From contig NZ_AFPO01000012.1 of NCBI RefSeq assembly GCF_000218785.1, forward strand, positions 124,001 to 188,000: a stretch of DNA of 64,000 nucleotides, written 5' to 3'. Under the pieces are notes generated by a model. The model made no database searches. It saw only the letters and a program-made list of their open reading frames with translations, and was not told the origin of the DNA. The DNA comes from Idiomarina sp. A28L (lineage in GTDB: Bacteria; Pseudomonadota; Gammaproteobacteria; Enterobacterales; Alteromonadaceae). Position 1 is the first letter of the stretch. Every line of letters begins with the position of its first letter. Positions 1 through 10,454 of this stretch are shown here, piece by piece. Both the position numbers and the translations under genes were made by a program.

Positions 1-693
1 GAGGCGATTCCAGAACTGAAAAGCAACCGCACCGTTTTTCCTTCAACGCGCATTACCCAGCAATTCGATCGCAACCAAAATCAATGTTTTCCTTGCATGA
101 TTCACCGGCCAACTTCAACCTCTGCAACTTACACCGAACCAACGCATTTTTATTATCCGCATGGCATTATTACAACCCAAGAGCACGCAGCCGCAATGGT
201 GGTAAAGTATGGCAGCCCAGTAAGCCTAGAAAGCTTGGTACGCGATAGTAACTTTCAATTAGGTTACCCAGCAGGCCGCCGTTACCCTTCTTTGCAGCAC
301 ATTATTGATGGCTTTGCTGGCACCGAAATTACTCGCGTTGTGCATACCGGCGAAAATGCTACTGCAGCAATATTGGCAATGATTAAAACTGGCCGAATTG
401 ATTACACTATTGATTACCAAATTCTAAACAATTTTGATGCCAGCACCTCGAATACAGCACCACTTGCATTTTTACCCATAGCTGAAACAAAAGATAGTTA
501 CGTATTAGGAGCTATTGGATGCACCAATAACGAATGGGGCCAAAATATGGTAAACGCAATTAATCAGGTGTTGCCGCAAGTTCGTCAAAATTCTAAATTT
601 CTCGATACCTTAGATTTATGGTTTCGAAATAACCCTGAACCTGAGCCATATCGCGAGCTACTACGTAGCCGTGTATGGCAGTACGCACACTAG
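1..693 (+). CDS. Periplasmic solute-binding-like protein, 5'-truncated
   Basis: The reading frame is open from the first base of the window, so the gene starts upstream; the first Met (base 97) is internal. About 230 C-terminal residues are visible. The sequence resembles the second lobe of bacterial extracellular solute-binding proteins of the TIGR02285 type, relatives of amino-acid ABC transporter binding proteins. Recognisable traits are a YPAGRRYPSL segment, an IDYTIDY stretch typical of the hinge region, and a C-terminal helix ending in LDLWFRNN. No transporter membrane subunit is adjacent, so it may be an orphan binding protein or sensor rather than part of a permease. Family assignment is from sequence pattern only. 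It ends 27 bases before the peroxiredoxin gene. Confidence 0.55.
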   Translation, partial: EAIPELKSNRTVFPSTRITQQFDRNQNQCFPCMIHRPTSTSATYTEPTHFYYPHGIITTQEHAAAMVVKYGSPVSLESLVRDSNFQLGYPAGRRYPSLQHIIDGFAGTEITRVVHTGENATAAILAMIKTGRIDYTIDYQILNNFDASTSNTAPLAFLPIAETKDSYVLGAIGCTNNEWGQNMVNAINQVLPQVRQNSKFLDTLDLWFRNNPEPEPYRELLRSRVWQYAH

Positions 694-720
694 CGTTCAA
701 TAAAAAATTATGAGGCAATT

Positions 721-1197
721 ATGATTAAAGAAAACGATAAAATTCCAGCCGGCAGCTTAACCAAAAAAGGTGTTATCGGAACCGAGCAGTTTGACCCGGC
801 AGAAGCCTTTGCAAAAGGCACTCATGTATTGTTCGCAGTACCTGGTGCTTTTACACCTACATGCTCAGAGCAGCATTTACCGGGTTACGTGCGTTTAGCC
901 GCAGGATTCCAAAATAAAGGCGTAGATGGTATTTACTGCTTAGCCGCAAACGATGCATTTGTAATGGCGGCTTGGGCAAAAGACCAAGAAGTAGATGATA
1001 AAGTAATTATGCTTTCTGATGGCGATGCGAGCTGGGCAAAAAGCCTTGGCCTTAGCATGGATACCGGTGCATTCGGCGGTGTTCGTACCCAACGTTTCGC
1101 CATGATTATCCGTGATGGCGTGTTGGTGAACTTATTTGTAGAAGGCCCGAAAGCCTTTGAAGTAAGTTCAGCCGAACACGTGCTTAAGCACTTATAG
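721..1197 (+). CDS. Peroxiredoxin, Prx5/AhpC-TSA type
   Basis: This 158-residue protein is a thiol peroxidase of the Prx5 (redoxin) family, reducing hydrogen peroxide and alkyl hydroperoxides in the cytoplasm. The active-site motif PGAFTPTCSEQHLPG places the peroxidatic cysteine at residue 48, and the length is usual for the family. There is no C-terminal glutaredoxin fusion, so electrons must come from a separate thioredoxin or glutaredoxin. A GAGG ribosome-binding site lies just before the ATG at 721. Its stop codon overlaps the convergent recD stop by six bases, with no terminator between them. Confidence 0.93.
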   Translation: MIKENDKIPAGSLTKKGVIGTEQFDPAEAFAKGTHVLFAVPGAFTPTCSEQHLPGYVRLAAGFQNKGVDGIYCLAANDAFVMAAWAKDQEVDDKVIMLSDGDASWAKSLGLSMDTGAFGGVRTQRFAMIIRDGVLVNLFVEGPKAFEVSSAEHVLKHL

Positions 1198-3192
1198 GCC
1201 ACTGCTACGAATAACTCGTTGCTGTACTGCATCCACAAAAACCGATGCTTTTGCAGCAACGAGTGTAAATACCTTACTTGCTCGTGTAATTCCTGTGTAC
1301 ACCAGCTCTCGGGTGAGTACCGGGTTGATTTCATCGGGCAATACCAACACGGTATGAGCAAATTCTGACCCTTGCGATTTATGCACCGTTAGCGCAAACA
1401 CCGTTTCAACATCGCTTAACCTACTAGGTAATACCCACTTAATAGAGCCATCGGCTTGCTCAAACACCACACGCAGCTTACCGGTTTCCGGATCTGGTAA
1501 AGTAATACCAATATCGCCATTCATTAGGTTCAAAGTATAGTTATTGCGCTGAACTAACACTGGCCGCCCGGCATACCAAGTTTTTGCCCCTAAACTAGCA
1601 CGAGCTATAAAACCGGCACTTTGTAACCACTCAGTTACAATATCATTCAAGCCCTGCACGCCCCATACGCCTTTGCGCAGAGCTACTAAAACCTGAAAAC
1701 TGCGGTGAGTATCTAAAACTTCTTTTGCCCACTTATCACGAGCGCTTAATTTGGGAGTAGCCTCAGCACCCAGCTCAAGATCAGCGCTTGCCTCGCCTTT
1801 GGCAACTAGCTGCAAATACGTTTTATAACCCTGCACCACTAATTTTCGCAGTTCAGTGAATTCTGTAGGATGAATTTTTTCATGTTGCTGTGGGGTTAGC
1901 AGGTTCAAATCATTAAAAGCGGCAAAAATCGATTCGGTGGTGTATGCCTTGCCATTCTCGCTCGCACTTGCACTTGGCAATGTACGGTGTATTTCCCCAG
2001 CATTTACCGCCCGCGCTAGATTACCAATGCCAGAATCAGCGCCAAAACGATGGCTTTCGCGAAGCATTACGGTGGCCTGATTGTAGGCACTGGCAGAAGA
2101 ATCAGAAGAAGGCACCGCAGCAAAGGCCGATAGATCGTGATGGGTATAAGCTTGCAGCATTGCCAAAGTTTCTACTGAATAATTCCCCGCTTCAGCTCCC
2201 TTACACAAATCACCGAGCACCGAGCCTGCTTCCACTGAGGCCAGCTGATCCTTATCGCCAAGTAATACCAATTGTGCGTTCTCTGGCAGTGCATTCATAA
2301 GCGCTGCCATCATTTCTAAATCTACCATTGAGGCTTCATCAACCACCACCACATCGGCAGCCAAGGGTTGCGTTGCAGAGTGCTTAAACGAACGCCGAAA
2401 TGGCCGAGCACCAAGCATTTTATGTAAGGTAGTAACCTCGGTTGGAATACCCGCTTGCATAGCTTCCGGTAAGCGAATAATAGCTCCGGAAATCGATTCA
2501 GTAAGCCGTGCAGCAGCCTTTCCTGTTGGTGCTGCAAGCAAAATGCGTAAATTATCGCCGTGTTTTTGCCGCAATATTGCCAACAACCGAACTACGGTGG
2601 TGGTTTTTCCGGTGCCAGGGCCACCCGTGATAATGGCAAATTTTCGTTGCGCCGCCATAGCGCAAGCCAATGCTTGCCAATCGATCGTAGCGGTATTCGG
2701 CTCGCCAAATACTTGTTTCAACAACGCTGGTAAATCTGAATCTACTGAATTTTCCGCATTCGATGTAGCAATGCGTGTTTCGATTGCGTGCGCCACACTA
2801 TGCTCAGCTTTCCACAAGCGCGCCAAGTAAAGCGCACCTGCAAAATACACTAACGGCTGGGTAACCGTTTCATCTGCATGCGCAAGGCACTGCACCCAAG
2901 CACTATTTTGTAGTACCTGATGTAAATCACTTTCCACCAGCGCGGCTTTAAACTCACTTGGTAGTGCGAAACCTAAAACATATTCCGGTGTTTGTATTAA
3001 TTCAGATAGCCGCATACAACTATGGCCACGGCCATACTGGTGGCTTACGAGCGTGCATAACAACCAACCGAGTGGGTTCGTTTCGGGGGCAAGTTTATGT
3101 AAAACCTGGGGCAGTTCGATATCAATCGGCCGCAACTCTCGTTGTGCTAATGCCTTGCTGAACCATTCCTGCACGATACCTGTAGTTATCAT
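1192..3192 (-). CDS. recD: Exodeoxyribonuclease V subunit alpha RecD
   Basis: RecD is the fast 5'-3' helicase motor of the RecBCD complex, which resects double-strand breaks and degrades foreign linear DNA. The 666-residue product has an N-terminal RecD domain, a Walker A GGPGTGKTT at residues 190-198, a Walker B VVVVDEASMVD at 281-291, and the C-terminal superfamily 1 motif TVHKSQGSEF followed by LVYTGITRA. The ATG at 3192 overlaps the recB TGA in an ATGA arrangement, indicating translational coupling. It is the last gene of the recC-recB-recD operon. Confidence 0.96.
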   Translation of the reverse strand: MITTGIVQEWFSKALAQRELRPIDIELPQVLHKLAPETNPLGWLLCTLVSHQYGRGHSCMRLSELIQTPEYVLGFALPSEFKAALVESDLHQVLQNSAWVQCLAHADETVTQPLVYFAGALYLARLWKAEHSVAHAIETRIATSNAENSVDSDLPALLKQVFGEPNTATIDWQALACAMAAQRKFAIITGGPGTGKTTTVVRLLAILRQKHGDNLRILLAAPTGKAAARLTESISGAIIRLPEAMQAGIPTEVTTLHKMLGARPFRRSFKHSATQPLAADVVVVDEASMVDLEMMAALMNALPENAQLVLLGDKDQLASVEAGSVLGDLCKGAEAGNYSVETLAMLQAYTHHDLSAFAAVPSSDSSASAYNQATVMLRESHRFGADSGIGNLARAVNAGEIHRTLPSASASENGKAYTTESIFAAFNDLNLLTPQQHEKIHPTEFTELRKLVVQGYKTYLQLVAKGEASADLELGAEATPKLSARDKWAKEVLDTHRSFQVLVALRKGVWGVQGLNDIVTEWLQSAGFIARASLGAKTWYAGRPVLVQRNNYTLNLMNGDIGITLPDPETGKLRVVFEQADGSIKWVLPSRLSDVETVFALTVHKSQGSEFAHTVLVLPDEINPVLTRELVYTGITRASKVFTLVAAKASVFVDAVQQRVIRSSGL

Positions 3193-6100
3193 TCGGCCGC
3201 CTCCGCACGAAATAACGCATCCAGCTCATGCAATAGTTGGCTATCCGGTTTCAACACACATTGGCCCGCTGCCGGCTCACGAATAAACCAATACATGCCA
3301 CCACCTAAATAATGGTCGATATTATCTACATAATCCGGAATTCGGGCGCTCAGTAACCGATGCAACGCAAATAAATACAAGCTTGCTTGCACATCGTAAC
3401 GCTTCTCTAGCATAGCCTTTTCCATCGCACGCTCGGTATAGGCTGCGCTATCATTGCCGAGCCAATTAGATTTGTAATCGCACACCCAATAGCGACCAGA
3501 ATTATCTTGATACGTTAAATCAATAAAGCCCTTAAGCATGCCGTTCAAATCTTCATCAAGCAAGGCCGGGCGCGCTTTACCCGGCCATAGATAACGGCTA
3601 ATTACCCGATCTAAATCGGCAGCTTTAAGGTTATTTACTTCTAGCCAAAATTCCATTTCCGCCACAATTGCCGGCAGCTCGGTTAAGCATTCATCACCAG
3701 TGGCAAGGGGCACCGATGTAAGTTGCTGCAACCAGCTTTGCAATGTTTCCGTTTCCGCTTCCCAACCACGCTGAGTTAATCGACGGCTCAGCAGCGCTTG
3801 CATTTCCGGCCCCTCGGTTTGCTTAAATTTATGCTCGGCAGCTACTTCTAAAATATTGTGCAAGAAGGTACCTGCACTGGCGCCGCGAGGAAAGCCATGC
3901 ATTCCCAGCAAATTTTCGGGCGCATAGGCTATTGTGGGTTCGTTACCTGCTTGTTCAGCAAAACCCTGATCATCATCTTGGTAGTGTTCTTGAGTTGCGG
4001 TATCAGGTGCTTCTGGCACATAAATAGCACCTGTACGAAGCGCCGAATAGCTCGCAATCCACCAGTGTTCGGTATGAATTGCCCGCGGTAAGCGCAATGC
4101 AGATTGTGGCTGCGCTTCACTAGGTGCGTTCTCATAGGTGGCAAAGCTGGGTTCTTGCTCGTGCTGCCAAGGTAGCTCGGCTAACGCAGTTTTCAAATCT
4201 GCCGCCGTTGGTTTTGCCGGCAAGTTCAATAACCAACCCAAGCCACTGCGGTTTACTGCGCTATACTTTGCGTTACCATCGCGATAAGCACCAAGCCCTA
4301 GCCAGCAAGCGTAAACTGGGCGAGTTAGCGCAACATAAAGTAAGCGAATGTCCTCTTGCAGGCGCTCGTTATCAGCCCGCGCAATGGCTTCATCGTCGGG
4401 CTCAAGCTCCACTATCGTATGCCCAGAATCTTCATTAACCGCATGATAGCGCACCGAATGTTTCGCAGTTACGGCTTTATGGCCACAAATAAACGGTAAG
4501 AACACTAAGTTGTATTGCAGCCCTTTCGATTTATGAATCGTAACCACTTTTATCCGATCAGCATCGCTCTCAAGCCGTTGCACTAGTTCTTCATTAGGGT
4601 TTGCCGCATCTAACTGCTGCGCAAACCAGCGCATCAAGCCAGTTTCGCCATCACGCTGGCTGCTTTCTTGTTGCAATAACTCTGCTAAATGCAGCATATT
4701 TGTAAGCGTGCGCTCACCCGAATCATTTTGTAGCCAGCGCTGCGGTAAATCAAAAGCATGCAGCCAAGCTCGAATCATGGGCAACACACCTTGATAACGC
4801 CAAATATCACGAAATTCGCGAACTTGATCAGTAATTTTTTCCCACGCTTGCTCATCTTCAAACCAGTGGCTTAAAGTGCTATCGCTTTGGCCTGAAAGCC
4901 TCAATAACAGTGCCGCCCGCAAACGTGTTTCATTTTCTGGTGAATAAACGGCTTGCAGCCAGCTCAGCATGGTGGTGGCTTCTTCAGTAGCGAAAATTGA
5001 ATCCTTATCCGACATATACACCGAGCGTAATGCCCGGGCATTGAGGGCATCGCGAATTACCTTTGCTTCATTTCTATCGCGCACCAGTATGGCGATATCA
5101 GCAGGTGTAATCGTTATTAGCTCATCGTTTTCGCTTTTGCTAAACCCTGAGGTACCTAGTGCGCTGCCATTGAGTAATTCTGCAATTCGATCCGCACAGG
5201 CATTTGCCATACGCTGTTGATACTCGCCTTTGCGTAATTCTTCTACCGCTTCATCAGCTAGCCAATAGTTCAATGCCGGTGTGTTTGCTCCGTGCTCTTG
5301 CAAGAAACCTTGCTTACCTGCCGCTGCAACCGCGAAAAACGGCAAGGGATTATGGCCTTCGTGCGCAAAACCAAACGCCCCCGCATCCTGCTTTTCAGCC
5401 CTTACAAATAGCGCATTCACCGAAGCCACAAGGTTATGGGTAGAACGATAGTTTTTTGGTAAATTATAATGTTGCCCAGCGGTGAGTTCACGCGCATTCA
5501 AATAGGTGTACAAATCCGCACCACGGAAGCTATAAATGGCTTGCTTCGGATCGCCCACCAGCACTAAACCATAATCTGTGCTCGTAACCTTAGGATAAAT
5601 CTTTCGAAAAATGCCAAACTGCACTGCATCGGTATCTTGGAATTCATCCACCATGGCCATGGGAAACTGCACTCGAATACGTTCCGCTAAAGCTTCGCCA
5701 CCTTCACGGTGCAACGCTTCGTATAAGCGCGTTAGTAAATCATCAAAGCCGAGTTCCGCTCGTTGCTGTTTACGCTTTTGAAACTCTTCTGTAAACCAGC
5801 ATGCGGCATGATGTAGCACAGCCAAATGCAATTGCGGACGAGCAGCAAATAACGCCACGAGATCAGAAAAACCGGCAAACAATGGGTGGCTCGGTGGGCT
5901 AAATTTCGCTTTGGTACCCGCCATCAAATTATCGGCTGAGTATTTCTCTATAAATTTTTGGCTTCCAGAATCGAGCGCATCGAACCGCTCTGGGTGCTTT
6001 ATCCAATTTTCAAGTTGAGGCCGTTCATTTTCCAGCCAGCCTTTTTCGCGAAATTTGTTCTTGTTTATTATGCTTTTAGCAAACGCTTCATCAAGTTCTG

Positions 6101-6893
6101 CTAAAGCTTCCGGTTGCATAAACTCACGCAATTTCGCCGCGTGTTGATCTACTTTTTGGAACCAGCCTTGCAGCTGTTCGGCCGCCTTTATTGGCTCGAG
6201 TGCAGGTGGCAACGCCGCTCCACTCGCACGAAATTCTAGGCTATCACTTTCCGCACCCAACCAAGGGCGAATAGCTTGATACAGCGCTTCGGGCGATTTA
6301 GTAATATCGCCAAAATGATGCAGCACCCGATTATCTGGCAGCGAGTAAAGAAAATAGCGCCAATAATCACGGGCAATTTGTAAACTCAACTCGCGTAAAT
6401 CTTTATTCATGGTTTGCGCGAATGCGGTGCCAGCATCGAAAGCATGCTCACTGAGCATTCGTTGGCACCAGCCATGGATAGTGAAAATAGCCGCTTCATC
6501 CATCCACTCAGCTGCTAGCTGTAATTGCGCTGCACACTTTGCATAATCGCTTTCTGCGTAATCGCTCACAATGCTTGCGAGCACTTCATCCGGCTCGCTT
6601 TGGCCTCGAAACACTTGCGCAGCATCTACCAAGCGTTGGCGAATACGATCACGAAGCTCTTCTGTGGCGGCTTTAGTAAAGGTAACCACTAAAATTTTAG
6701 GTGGTAGCAGCGCGGCCCCGTTCGCCGGCCCTGTTCCTACTGCACCATGGCCTAATACCAGCCGAACATAAAGCGCCGCCAAGGTGTATGTTTTGCCGGT
6801 ACCGGCGCTCGCTTCAATTAATCGAGTGCCTTGTAGTGGAAAACTTTGCGCGCTCAATGCAGGTGCCGTTTCATTTATATTGAAATCGCTCAT
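3189..6893 (-). CDS. recB: Exodeoxyribonuclease V subunit beta RecB
   Basis: RecB is the 3'-5' helicase and only nuclease subunit of RecBCD. The frame extends upstream to 6944, but the start is taken at the ATG at 6893 because it forms an ATGA overlap with the recC stop and gives a normal N-terminus beginning MSDFNINETAP; the product is 1234 residues. Visible motifs are Walker A EASAGTGKTY (residues 27-36), MVDEFQDTD (Walker B), GDPKQAIYSFRGAD, VVTIHKSKGLQYNLVF, and the C-terminal nuclease signature GFIDL followed by VCDYKSNWLG. The family is usually about 1180 residues, so this one is slightly long. Confidence 0.96.
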   Translation of the reverse strand: MSDFNINETAPALSAQSFPLQGTRLIEASAGTGKTYTLAALYVRLVLGHGAVGTGPANGAALLPPKILVVTFTKAATEELRDRIRQRLVDAAQVFRGQSEPDEVLASIVSDYAESDYAKCAAQLQLAAEWMDEAAIFTIHGWCQRMLSEHAFDAGTAFAQTMNKDLRELSLQIARDYWRYFLYSLPDNRVLHHFGDITKSPEALYQAIRPWLGAESDSLEFRASGAALPPALEPIKAAEQLQGWFQKVDQHAAKLREFMQPEALAELDEAFAKSIINKNKFREKGWLENERPQLENWIKHPERFDALDSGSQKFIEKYSADNLMAGTKAKFSPPSHPLFAGFSDLVALFAARPQLHLAVLHHAACWFTEEFQKRKQQRAELGFDDLLTRLYEALHREGGEALAERIRVQFPMAMVDEFQDTDAVQFGIFRKIYPKVTSTDYGLVLVGDPKQAIYSFRGADLYTYLNARELTAGQHYNLPKNYRSTHNLVASVNALFVRAEKQDAGAFGFAHEGHNPLPFFAVAAAGKQGFLQEHGANTPALNYWLADEAVEELRKGEYQQRMANACADRIAELLNGSALGTSGFSKSENDELITITPADIAILVRDRNEAKVIRDALNARALRSVYMSDKDSIFATEEATTMLSWLQAVYSPENETRLRAALLLRLSGQSDSTLSHWFEDEQAWEKITDQVREFRDIWRYQGVLPMIRAWLHAFDLPQRWLQNDSGERTLTNMLHLAELLQQESSQRDGETGLMRWFAQQLDAANPNEELVQRLESDADRIKVVTIHKSKGLQYNLVFLPFICGHKAVTAKHSVRYHAVNEDSGHTIVELEPDDEAIARADNERLQEDIRLLYVALTRPVYACWLGLGAYRDGNAKYSAVNRSGLGWLLNLPAKPTAADLKTALAELPWQHEQEPSFATYENAPSEAQPQSALRLPRAIHTEHWWIASYSALRTGAIYVPEAPDTATQEHYQDDDQGFAEQAGNEPTIAYAPENLLGMHGFPRGASAGTFLHNILEVAAEHKFKQTEGPEMQALLSRRLTQRGWEAETETLQSWLQQLTSVPLATGDECLTELPAIVAEMEFWLEVNNLKAADLDRVISRYLWPGKARPALLDEDLNGMLKGFIDLTYQDNSGRYWVCDYKSNWLGNDSAAYTERAMEKAMLEKRYDVQASLYLFALHRLLSARIPDYVDNIDHYLGGGMYWFIREPAAGQCVLKPDSQLLHELDALFRAEAAE

Positions 6894-9800
6894 ACAAAAG
6901 CCTCCGTGCTTTCCGTAATAGGCCCATAAAGCGCTTCCGCCCATTCCGCAAAACCGGCGGCCTCAAGCTCAGCAAAGGTAGCAAAATAACGCGCTAACTC
7001 GGGCGAGTTTTGTATCTCACCAGTAAGCTTAAAATCACCTTCATACACTTTTTCGGAGTTGCCACCGCTTAAATAAGCAAAAGCGGTTTTTAACGCTAGC
7101 GGCAACGGCGTTTCTAAGCCTTGTTGCCAGCAGCGCACCAAATTCTCTAGCTGCTGCTGCGCTACAACTTGCGGTTTTGCTTGCAACACAATGCGGCTAT
7201 CTAGCCCATATTGCCAAATAGTAAGTGCATGCCCTGCGGCATTAGCTACCAATTGTTGCAACCAAGCCTCTGTTAACTGGTGCCACTTGGGCTGTCCTTT
7301 ATCGCGAATTGCTGTTGGCCGCAGCAATACAAACGCAAACTCACCATGCTTATCAACGAAAAGTTGATCGAGCTCGGTTGTTAGGTTGTGCTGCCCAACC
7401 GCTAAATTAATTCGTAAGCTATCACTAGCCGGCTCCCAACCGCGTTTATCATCGAGCACGCGATTCATCACTACTTGCACTTCTCGCGCCAATAGTGCTT
7501 TGGTTTCCAAACCAAACGCGGCAAATGGTAATACGCCTTCTGCTTCAACCGCTTCTATTTGGGCATTAATACTGCTATTCGTAGCATCATTACTATCGGC
7601 TATTCCCTGCTGCAACAAGCGCTGCAAAATACGATTTTTTAAAATATACGATTGCAAGCCATCAAGCTGAAAGGGCTCATCATCATTCAGTACTAAATCA
7701 TCTTGATAATCTCTGGCGCGAAAGCGCTCAGCCACAAAATAGCGCACGGGGTTACGCAAAAATTGCTGCAGGCCGAGTAGAGATAATTCCGGAAGTTCAG
7801 TTGTAGATGCAAGCTGCTGTATCCCGCTATTCAGCTGCATTGGGCTATGCGCATGTTCCCATTCTTTTGCGTAGGTAACGAAATCACCGTTAAAGTAAGC
7901 ACTAGAAAATGGCTGCAACGGATAATCATGAGTAAGTTTCGGCAATACGCCAGCACCTTTGCTACGCCAACCCTGGGCCAACATATCGCGCAGCTGGTTT
8001 ACCAACACACTTGCTGGTTTTTCGGTGTTATCGCGATCACTGCGCCCTACCCAACTTAAATACAACGCACTGCGTGCACTCAACAGCGCTTCAAGAAAGA
8101 GATACCGATCATCATCACGGCGAGAGCGATCACCTGCACGATAATTCAGCCCCATCAAATCAAAATCATCAGGCCGTCGGCTACGCGGATATTCACCATC
8201 ATTTAAACCGAGAATATAAATACGCTGAAACGGAATCGCCCGCATTGGTAGCAACGTAGAAAAAGTTATTTTACCAGCCATAAATTTTTGGCTTAGGCCA
8301 CTTTGCTCAGCCTCCGCCAACCAAGCATCACGCAAAACTGGTAAACTCAAAGTGCCATCAAATTCACCCGCTAACACCGCATCACTTAAACGTTCTAACG
8401 CCTCGTTTAATTGCACATACAAACGCTCATCCGTGTCGTCTTGCACATCAAAAAAGGTGGTGAGTAAGTTATCGGTGCCGTTAAGTAGGTTTTGCCATTC
8501 ACCAAACATACGCTCCGGTTGCGCTGCAAGCGTTTGTGTCCAATGCTTTAGCTGTTGAATGAACTGCAAAATCGGGCCCAAATCAGCCGCGCTCAAGCCC
8601 CCAATTTCAGCATAAGGTAAACGCCCCTGCCATTGCTCATGTTCGCCCATGGCGTAGCCGAGCAGCATGCGTTCAACCGCAAAAGCCCAACTAAAGGCAT
8701 CGCCCATTGCCGCGAGATCGAACACTTGCCGGTGCTCACTATCGATTCCCCAACGAGCCCCCGCTTCGGTAAGCCACAAACGTAGTTGTGGCAGAACTTC
8801 GGGTTTTAATTGCAAACGCCTTTGAATGGCGGGCACATCGAGTAAATCAAACACTTCATTCAAGGTTACCCGTTGATCCGGCAACGACAACAAATATTCA
8901 AGCGCAATAAATAACGGAACTCGCCCGCGGTTTGCTTGATCGGCAAGAGAATATGGCAAATAACGCTCATCATCACGGTTCATTCGGCCAAACACAGCAT
9001 TAATGTGCGGTGCGTAATCAGCAATATCGGGCGTCATGATAATAACGTCGCGAGCCCGCAGTGTAGGGTCGGCAGCAAATGCAGCTATCAGATTATCTTG
9101 CAGTACCTCAACTTCACGCTGGCGGCTGTGGCAGCGGTGAAAACTAATACTCTGATCATTATCTGATAGGTTTCTCGGCTCAGTTGGTAGCGCATTGAGT
9201 TCCAAGATATCGTGCTGTATTTGATGCAATAGCGACCATTCGGCAGCACTCACGCTTCCTGGCTCTTCTGCAGCAATAAAAGCTTGAGTTGCTGGATTAA
9301 AAAACACATCAATACGATTACCAAACCATTCTTGATAACGCTCTGGCTGATCGAATTCGTCAATTAAACTCAGGTAATCGCGCGCTTGCTTGCCTAGGCT
9401 GGCTAACAATGGCGGCGCATGCAGATATAAATCCTCCGTATTGACCAGTTCAGGCAGGCCAGATTTCCGCTGCTGCCGGCGCTGTTGCCTGCGCACTTCA
9501 TCGCGAACAGTTGTGATATCACCCCAAAAATGCCGGCACGGATTCAATACCGCAAGCACTACTTGAGTATGTTTACCAAGTGCTGCTAATAGTTCAAGAG
9601 TTTGCTTTGGCAACGATGAAATGCCAAATACAATAACGCGCTCAGGCATGGCTGTTAGTTCGATATCGCCGGCGAGTAACTTGGCTAACGCTTTATTATG
9701 CACATCAGCGCGGCTCGAGAACGCAACAGTTGCGGAGTGCTGCTGGAGATCCTCCCGCAGTAAACGCCAAAGTGCTGGTTGCCACAATTGTTCTTCTGGT

Positions 9801-10372
9801 AACGCAAACTCTAATCCAGCTTTTGCGGCCAAAGCGGCCATTTCTTGAGTAAGATCGGCGCCATTTAACTCTGCGTTTATCAGTACATCCGCGCCTTGGC
9901 TCCAGCGTTGTAGCCAATCCGCCCGGTACACCTGATATTGATCATAAAGATCTGCCAGCCGTGCAGCCAAATGATAACGCTTGCGGCCATCACTATCATC
10001 GCGTAGATAACGTTCAAGCGGTGCAAACACCTTGCCATTTAAAGCCGGTAATAAACGTAAAATACGCCATGTTAAGTTGCCTTTATCGTAAGGCAATGAA
10101 GCTGGAATATCTCGCCCAAGCACCATTCGGTAAAGCCGCCACACAAATTGATTCGGTAGCTCCACACGAATGCCTGCCGCCACACCGGGGTGGCCGTTAT
10201 CAGTGCCCGCAAGTGCCATTTTCAACCATTGCGCAATACCGTTGCTCTGCACTAACACTTGCTCTTCACCAAGTGGCGAAATTGGGTGCTCAGCCATCCA
10301 TTGCACCAGTACTTCGCGCAAGTTCTCCAGCTGGTTGCCATGCAAGACCATGAAAGCGGGCATTAAACTCAT
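6890..10372 (-). CDS. recC: Exodeoxyribonuclease V subunit gamma RecC
   Basis: RecC is the scaffold and Chi-recognition subunit of RecBCD; its helicase and nuclease folds are catalytically dead. The 1160-residue product begins with the typical MVLHGNQLENLREVL region followed by QSNGIAQWLKM, and carries the conserved LGLNDGEYPR and RRDDDRYLFLEALLSAR segments. The ATG at 10372 is chosen over Met4 because an AGGA sequence sits six bases upstream. This is the first gene of the recCBD operon; no thyA or ptrA gene lies beside it as in E. coli. Confidence 0.95.
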   Translation of the reverse strand: MSLMPAFMVLHGNQLENLREVLVQWMAEHPISPLGEEQVLVQSNGIAQWLKMALAGTDNGHPGVAAGIRVELPNQFVWRLYRMVLGRDIPASLPYDKGNLTWRILRLLPALNGKVFAPLERYLRDDSDGRKRYHLAARLADLYDQYQVYRADWLQRWSQGADVLINAELNGADLTQEMAALAAKAGLEFALPEEQLWQPALWRLLREDLQQHSATVAFSSRADVHNKALAKLLAGDIELTAMPERVIVFGISSLPKQTLELLAALGKHTQVVLAVLNPCRHFWGDITTVRDEVRRQQRRQQRKSGLPELVNTEDLYLHAPPLLASLGKQARDYLSLIDEFDQPERYQEWFGNRIDVFFNPATQAFIAAEEPGSVSAAEWSLLHQIQHDILELNALPTEPRNLSDNDQSISFHRCHSRQREVEVLQDNLIAAFAADPTLRARDVIIMTPDIADYAPHINAVFGRMNRDDERYLPYSLADQANRGRVPLFIALEYLLSLPDQRVTLNEVFDLLDVPAIQRRLQLKPEVLPQLRLWLTEAGARWGIDSEHRQVFDLAAMGDAFSWAFAVERMLLGYAMGEHEQWQGRLPYAEIGGLSAADLGPILQFIQQLKHWTQTLAAQPERMFGEWQNLLNGTDNLLTTFFDVQDDTDERLYVQLNEALERLSDAVLAGEFDGTLSLPVLRDAWLAEAEQSGLSQKFMAGKITFSTLLPMRAIPFQRIYILGLNDGEYPRSRRPDDFDLMGLNYRAGDRSRRDDDRYLFLEALLSARSALYLSWVGRSDRDNTEKPASVLVNQLRDMLAQGWRSKGAGVLPKLTHDYPLQPFSSAYFNGDFVTYAKEWEHAHSPMQLNSGIQQLASTTELPELSLLGLQQFLRNPVRYFVAERFRARDYQDDLVLNDDEPFQLDGLQSYILKNRILQRLLQQGIADSNDATNSSINAQIEAVEAEGVLPFAAFGLETKALLAREVQVVMNRVLDDKRGWEPASDSLRINLAVGQHNLTTELDQLFVDKHGEFAFVLLRPTAIRDKGQPKWHQLTEAWLQQLVANAAGHALTIWQYGLDSRIVLQAKPQVVAQQQLENLVRCWQQGLETPLPLALKTAFAYLSGGNSEKVYEGDFKLTGEIQNSPELARYFATFAELEAAGFAEWAEALYGPITESTEAFV

Positions 10373-10454
10373 TGGTTTTCCTTTCTATTTATCAGCTTCA
10401 CTGCTTTTTTCTCGGAACAAGCTATTCATATTCAATCATTTCATACTAAAGCGC

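Noticed and set aside
933-1361. 142-codon minus-strand ORF across the peroxiredoxin and recD ends
   Set aside because: It overlaps two strongly supported genes and resembles no protein family.
6894-6944. Longer RecB N-terminus (start at 6944)
   Set aside because: The extra 17 residues overlap recC further and lack the ATGA coupling and normal RecB start.
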